Source: an uncultured Oscillospiraceae bacterium
GTDB lineage: Bacteria > Bacillota > Clostridia > Oscillospirales > Acutalibacteraceae
DNA length: 27,138 nt
Reading direction: 5' to 3'
NCBI GenBank assembly: GCA_900539165.1
Contig: UQAZ01000022.1
Coordinates: forward strand, 1-27,138
How positions within the stretch are numbered: the first letter of the stretch is position 1; each line of letters opens with the position of its first letter. The position numbers were made by a program, and so were the translations under genes. The notes under the pieces were generated by a model. The model was given only the letters and a program-made list of their open reading frames with translations. It did not search any database and was not told the DNA's origin. Shown piece by piece: positions 23,987 through 27,138 of the stretch.

Positions 23987-24826
23987 ATGAACAATAAAGA
24001 AACAATAGAAAATATCAGCACGGAAAATTTAATTCCGTTTAAAAATCATCCGTTTAAATCAAGAAGCGGAAACGAGCAGGAAGAACTGAAAAACAGCATA
24101 AGCGCACAAGGCACGATTGAACCGCTTATTGTTCGTCCTTTTTCTTCGGAAGGTAAATACGAAGTAATCAGCGGTCATAGAAGGCTTGAAATATGTAAGG
24201 AACTTGGAGTTACGGATGTTCCCGTAATAGCACGAAATATGACCGATGCGGAGGCTGTGATTATGATGGTGGATTCTAATATTCAGCGTGAGAGCTTACT
24301 TCCGAGTGAAAAAGCGTTTGCTTACAAAATGAAGCTGGAAGCACAAAAAGCAATAGAAAAACGAGGTGCCCAACTTGGGCACCTGAAAAGTAGAGATATT
24401 GTTGCACGGAATTCGGATGACAGTCGTGAGCAGATAAGACGATATATCCGCCTGACATATCTTATCCCCGAGCTTCTCAAAATGGTGGATGAAAAGAAAA
24501 TTGCGTTTACTCCGGCGGTTGAGCTGTCCTACTTACAGGAAGATGAACAGCAGATTTTGTATTCCGAAATTGAATATGCGGACGCAACACCGTCATTGTC
24601 GCAGGCACAACGGTTACGCAGTGTTTCAAAGCAAGGATTGCTTAACCGAGATGTGATTTCCACTGTAATGAGCGAGGAAAAAGCCAATCAAAAGGAGCAG
24701 GTACGCTTTATTGCAGAGGATATTCGCAAATACTTTCCTAATAGCTATACCAACCGTGATATGCAGCAGACAATCATAAAATTGCTTGAAAAATGGCAAA
24801 GAAATCGTGACAGAGGTGCACGATAG
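23987..24826 (+). CDS. parB: ParB/Spo0J-family partition protein
   Basis: This 279-residue protein has the ParB N-terminal domain (ENLIPFKNHPFKSR, ELKNSISAQGTIEPLIVRP, VISGHRRLEICKELG, MVDSNIQRE) and a helix-turn-helix region (AYKMKLEAQKA, DDSREQIRRYIRLTYLIPEL). It is of the type found in mobile elements of Firmicutes, where it helps to stabilise or regulate the circular form. The ATG at 23987 is 8 nt after AAAGGA (23973-23978), better placed than the ATG at 23981. No ParA partner is visible. Downstream is a small gene 12 nt away. Confidence 0.88.
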   Translation: MNNKETIENISTENLIPFKNHPFKSRSGNEQEELKNSISAQGTIEPLIVRPFSSEGKYEVISGHRRLEICKELGVTDVPVIARNMTDAEAVIMMVDSNIQRESLLPSEKAFAYKMKLEAQKAIEKRGAQLGHLKSRDIVARNSDDSREQIRRYIRLTYLIPELLKMVDEKKIAFTPAVELSYLQEDEQQILYSEIEYADATPSLSQAQRLRSVSKQGLLNRDVISTVMSEEKANQKEQVRFIAEDIRKYFPNSYTNRDMQQTIIKLLEKWQRNRDRGAR

Positions 24827-24838
24827 AAAGGAGCAGCT

Positions 24839-25015
24839 ATGGAACTAAATGATAAAAACATTGAAAAGGCAGAACGTGACCGCTTTATAGATTTAATGGC
24901 TCAAATGTATTTGAAATACGGAACAAAGTACAGAACGCTAAAGATGGCAGAGGTTGTGAAACTTTTTCCTGAACATCAATGTGGGAAGAAAGACAATTTT
25001 CAGAAAGGGGCTTAA
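24839..25015 (+). CDS. Small conserved-type element protein
   Basis: This 58-residue frame starts 12 nt after parB with GAAAGGAG as ribosome binding site. It reads MELNDKNIEKAERDRFIDLM, then QMYLKYGTKYRTLKMAEVV and KLFPEHQCGKKDNF. It is acidic to neutral, with no membrane segment. I do not recognise a family; its position between parB and the recombinase suggests an element-borne accessory protein. Its last codons lie in the left arm of a hairpin (25001-25027). Confidence 0.55.
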   Translation: MELNDKNIEKAERDRFIDLMAQMYLKYGTKYRTLKMAEVVKLFPEHQCGKKDNFQKGA

Positions 25016-25037
25016 TGCCTCTTTCTGCTCACACATT
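24977..25037. terminator. Nested hairpin at the end of the parB unit
   Basis: CAGAAAGGGGC (25001-25011) pairs with GCCTCTTTCTG (25017-25027), 11 bp with one G-U and a 5-nt loop holding the stop codon. An outer CAATGTG near 24977 faces CACATTG near 25031. No T run follows, so termination is uncertain; it could also be a binding site. Confidence 0.45.
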
Positions 25038-25098
25038 GGAGTTTAGAAGGAAATCAAAATAAAATATAAATGCAATTATGTAAGAAGGAGTGATTTGT

Positions 25099-27102
25099 GT
25101 GCGAAAGAAAAATTGCTATATTTATACTCGTGTTTCAACATCTATGCAGGTGGACGGTTTCAGCCTTGACGCACAAAAAGAAAGGCTTAGAAAATATGCG
25201 GATTTTCAGGAATTTACAGTAGCCGGAGAATATTCTGATGAAGGTAAATCCGGTAAAAGCATAGAGGGTCGATTGGAATTTCAAAGAATGTTGAACGACA
25301 TTGCCGATGGCAGAGATAATGTTGATTATGTACTTGTCTTTAAACTTTCCAGATTCGGAAGAAATGCGGCTGATGTGCTGAATTCATTACAGCAAATGCA
25401 GGATTACGGTGTCAATCTTATTTGCGTAGAAGATGGCATTGACAGTTCAAAGGACAGCGGAAAGTTGATGATTTCCGTCTTGTCAGCGGTAGCTGAAATT
25501 GAGCGTGAGAATATTTTGGTTCAGACGATGGAAGGAAGAAAGCAAAAAGCACGAGAAGGAAAATGGAATGGCGGTTTTGCACCATACGGTTATGAACTTA
25601 TTGACGGTGAATTAAAAATTGCCGAAGATGAAGCGGAAATTATCCGTGTTATATACGACAAATTTATTCACACTACAATGGGTGCAAACGCTGTGGCGAG
25701 ATATTTGAACCGACAGGGTTATGTGAAAAAGAAGCGACAAAGCGGAACGCTCGAAACATTTACGGCGCACTTTATAAAGCTTGTATTGGACAATCCGATT
25801 TATTGTGGGAAAATCGCATTTGGCAGACGAAAGACGGAAAAGATACAAGGCAGCCGTAATCAGTACCACGTTGTAAAACAAGACAAATATCCGGTCTATG
25901 ACGGCATACACGAAGCGATTATCAGCGAAGAAGATTGGCAGTTGGCTCAGGAGAAAAGGAAAAAGACCGGCGTAAAAAGTGAGAAGATATACAGTGTGGA
26001 ACACCAGCACCTTCTGTCAGGCATTCTGCGATGTCCGGAGTGTGGAGCTGCTTTATACGGGAGCGTCAATCGAAAAAGGAAAAAGGACGGTAGCTTTTAC
26101 AGAGATTATTGGTATTATGCCTGCAAGCACCGCTTGGAATTGGACGGACATAAATGTACTTACAAAAAGCAGATTCATCAGGATAAAATTAATGACGCAG
26201 TAGTGGAAGTCATCAGGCATATTGTGAGAAATTCAAAGTTCGATACGGCAATAAAAGAAAAGCTGGAAAGCAGCGTTGACTTGGAAACATACGAGACAGA
26301 AGAAACAGCGGTCAAAGTCCACATAAGGCAACTGACTGCTGCAAAAGACAGATTGGGAAAACAAATAGACCGTTTGGATTATTCGGATAAGCATTATGAA
26401 GAAAAATATAATGATATGCAAAAGCGTATGGATTCCCTGTATGACGAGATTGCGGAAGCTAACGATTCCTTGGAAACGGTGAAAATGCAAATTCAAGGTA
26501 TCCGTGAACAGCAGATTACTCAGGAGAGAGTCTATGAATTTCTTGAATTATTTGATATAATATATGAAGATTTTTCAGAGGTCGAGAAAAAAGAATTTTT
26601 TCAAAGCTTTATTAAAAGCATTGAAATATATCCGCAGCCGCTTGAAAACGGGCAGATTTTAAAGAGTATAGAGTTTCGTTTCCCTGTTTATTATCAGGGA
26701 AATGAGACAGATACATTTTTTCCGAAATCTGAAACAACAGTGGAGACGGTAGTCTTACTTTCCAAGGGCGCTAAAGGTCTGGTGGACCTTTGCTCAGCGC
26801 GGACCGAAGTGGAACGGAGACTGGTCGACAGTAGAAAAGTGAAGGTTGACTTCTCGTTGGAGGATATGGATTTATCAGAGTTCAAGGGAAAAGCAATTTA
26901 TGAGAGGATAAAAGCTTATGTGCTGGAACAGACTGGACTTAAGGTTTCTGCATTATATATTGCACAGATTAAGAAGAAATGTGGACTGGATGTGGGAGAG
27001 AATTTTAATTTACCTAAATCTGAGAATGCGAAACAGCCACAATGCACACCGGGGAAGGAAGAAGCGATTACGCAGGCGTTTAAGCATTTTGGAATTGTAT
27101 AG
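25099..27102 (+). CDS. Large serine recombinase (integrase) with captured RlmD-like tail
   Basis: This 667-residue protein is a large serine integrase. The resolvase domain has the nucleophile Ser13 (IYTRVSTSMQVDGFS) and the FKLSRFGRN segment. It is followed by the recombinase domain (GFAPYGYEL, NPIYCGKIAFGRRK), a zinc ribbon (LRCPECGAALYG and YYACKHRLELDGHKC) and a coiled coil (about 400-480). The body ends near SIEFRFPVYYQGN. At residue 548 the VETVV codons coincide with those of the rlmD junction. Residues 553-667 are a tail homologous to the RlmD tail (LKVSALYIAQIKKKCG, NLPKSENAKQPQC). GTG 25099 is 8 nt after AAGGAG (25085-25090) and was preferred over GTG 25090. It should catalyse integration and excision of the element at rlmD. 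Confidence 0.93.
   Translation: MRKKNCYIYTRVSTSMQVDGFSLDAQKERLRKYADFQEFTVAGEYSDEGKSGKSIEGRLEFQRMLNDIADGRDNVDYVLVFKLSRFGRNAADVLNSLQQMQDYGVNLICVEDGIDSSKDSGKLMISVLSAVAEIERENILVQTMEGRKQKAREGKWNGGFAPYGYELIDGELKIAEDEAEIIRVIYDKFIHTTMGANAVARYLNRQGYVKKKRQSGTLETFTAHFIKLVLDNPIYCGKIAFGRRKTEKIQGSRNQYHVVKQDKYPVYDGIHEAIISEEDWQLAQEKRKKTGVKSEKIYSVEHQHLLSGILRCPECGAALYGSVNRKRKKDGSFYRDYWYYACKHRLELDGHKCTYKKQIHQDKINDAVVEVIRHIVRNSKFDTAIKEKLESSVDLETYETEETAVKVHIRQLTAAKDRLGKQIDRLDYSDKHYEEKYNDMQKRMDSLYDEIAEANDSLETVKMQIQGIREQQITQERVYEFLELFDIIYEDFSEVEKKEFFQSFIKSIEIYPQPLENGQILKSIEFRFPVYYQGNETDTFFPKSETTVETVVLLSKGAKGLVDLCSARTEVERRLVDSRKVKVDFSLEDMDLSEFKGKAIYERIKAYVLEQTGLKVSALYIAQIKKKCGLDVGENFNLPKSENAKQPQCTPGKEEAITQAFKHFGIV
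26740..26754 (+). other. Putative attR core of the rlmD-integrated element
   Basis: GTGGAGACGGTAGTC in the recombinase gene encodes VETVV and matches the rlmD site at 11359-11373 in 12 of 15 bases. Sequence after it encodes an RlmD-type tail, which by the integration model is the 3' end of the former target gene. Confidence 0.55.
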
Positions 27103-27138
27103 GATGTGCTATTGCAATTGATTGGTGTGTATTGTAGA

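Noticed and set aside
1..27138. CRISPR array or rRNA genes
   Set aside because: No regularly spaced repeats and no rRNA-like sequence were seen.

Overview
The window looks like chromosome from a low-GC Gram-positive gut-type Clostridia, most like a Ruminococcus/Oscillospirales relative. This rests on the tepA-like / ftsK(spoIIIE) / YgiQ / comEA / comF order, the AT-rich codon use, AGGAGG-type ribosome binding sites and the type of mobile element. The species cannot be named from the sequence alone. Every gene I can support is on the + strand.

Bases 1-11373 are host backbone: the end of a ClpP-like TepA protease, a small YlzJ-like protein, an UppP-like membrane protein that has lost its catalytic residues, FtsK/SpoIIIE, a YgiQ-type radical SAM protein, a short ComEA-like protein, ComF, tRNA-Arg(CCG), a Na/Pi-cotransporter-type protein with a PhoU tail, a NahK-like sugar kinase, and the rRNA methyltransferase RlmD.

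Bases about 11359-26754 are an integrated element of about 15.4 kb inserted in the 3' part of rlmD. The large serine recombinase at the right end (25099-27102) ends in a tail homologous to the tail of RlmD. Both genes share a 15-bp site (12 of 15 bases identical) encoding VETVV where the two proteins diverge. I read these as attL (11359-11373) and attR (26740-26754): integration swaps 3' tails between the target gene and the recombinase gene.

The left arm of the element carries TnpV with a ribosome binding site inside a hairpin, and a small companion gene. Then comes a tightly packed one-direction operon, 12557-22255, that looks like a defence island. It encodes an AAA ATPase with a DUF234 nuclease-like tail, a DUF5655 nuclease-like protein, a fused nuclease-methylase (HSDR_N + HsdM), an HsdS specificity domain, a DGQHR/DndB-like protein fused to a TIR/deoxyribosyltransferase-like domain, a TPR + LA2681-type HEPN protein, and a frameshifted SEC-C protein. 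The operon starts at a consensus promoter (TTGACA-N17-TATAAT) flanked by two palindromes sharing one half-site.

The most striking point is the HsdM/HsdS junction. HsdS has no usable start codon, and its frame is reached only by a -1 shift. The shift site is a perfect T TTT TTC heptamer, followed after 6 nt by a strong two-part hairpin: the geometry of programmed ribosomal frameshifting. If real, one operon makes both a nuclease-methylase and a single-chain nuclease-methylase-specificity enzyme. The alternative is a one-base deletion in a T run; two other genes of the element have similar -1 breaks.

The right arm (22256-25098) is a mobilisation/replication/partition remnant: a structured leader with terminators, a frameshifted Cys-rich VLP protein, a truncated RepA, MobC, ParB and a small protein. 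No relaxase or conjugation gene is present, so the element probably depends on its recombinase and on helper elements.
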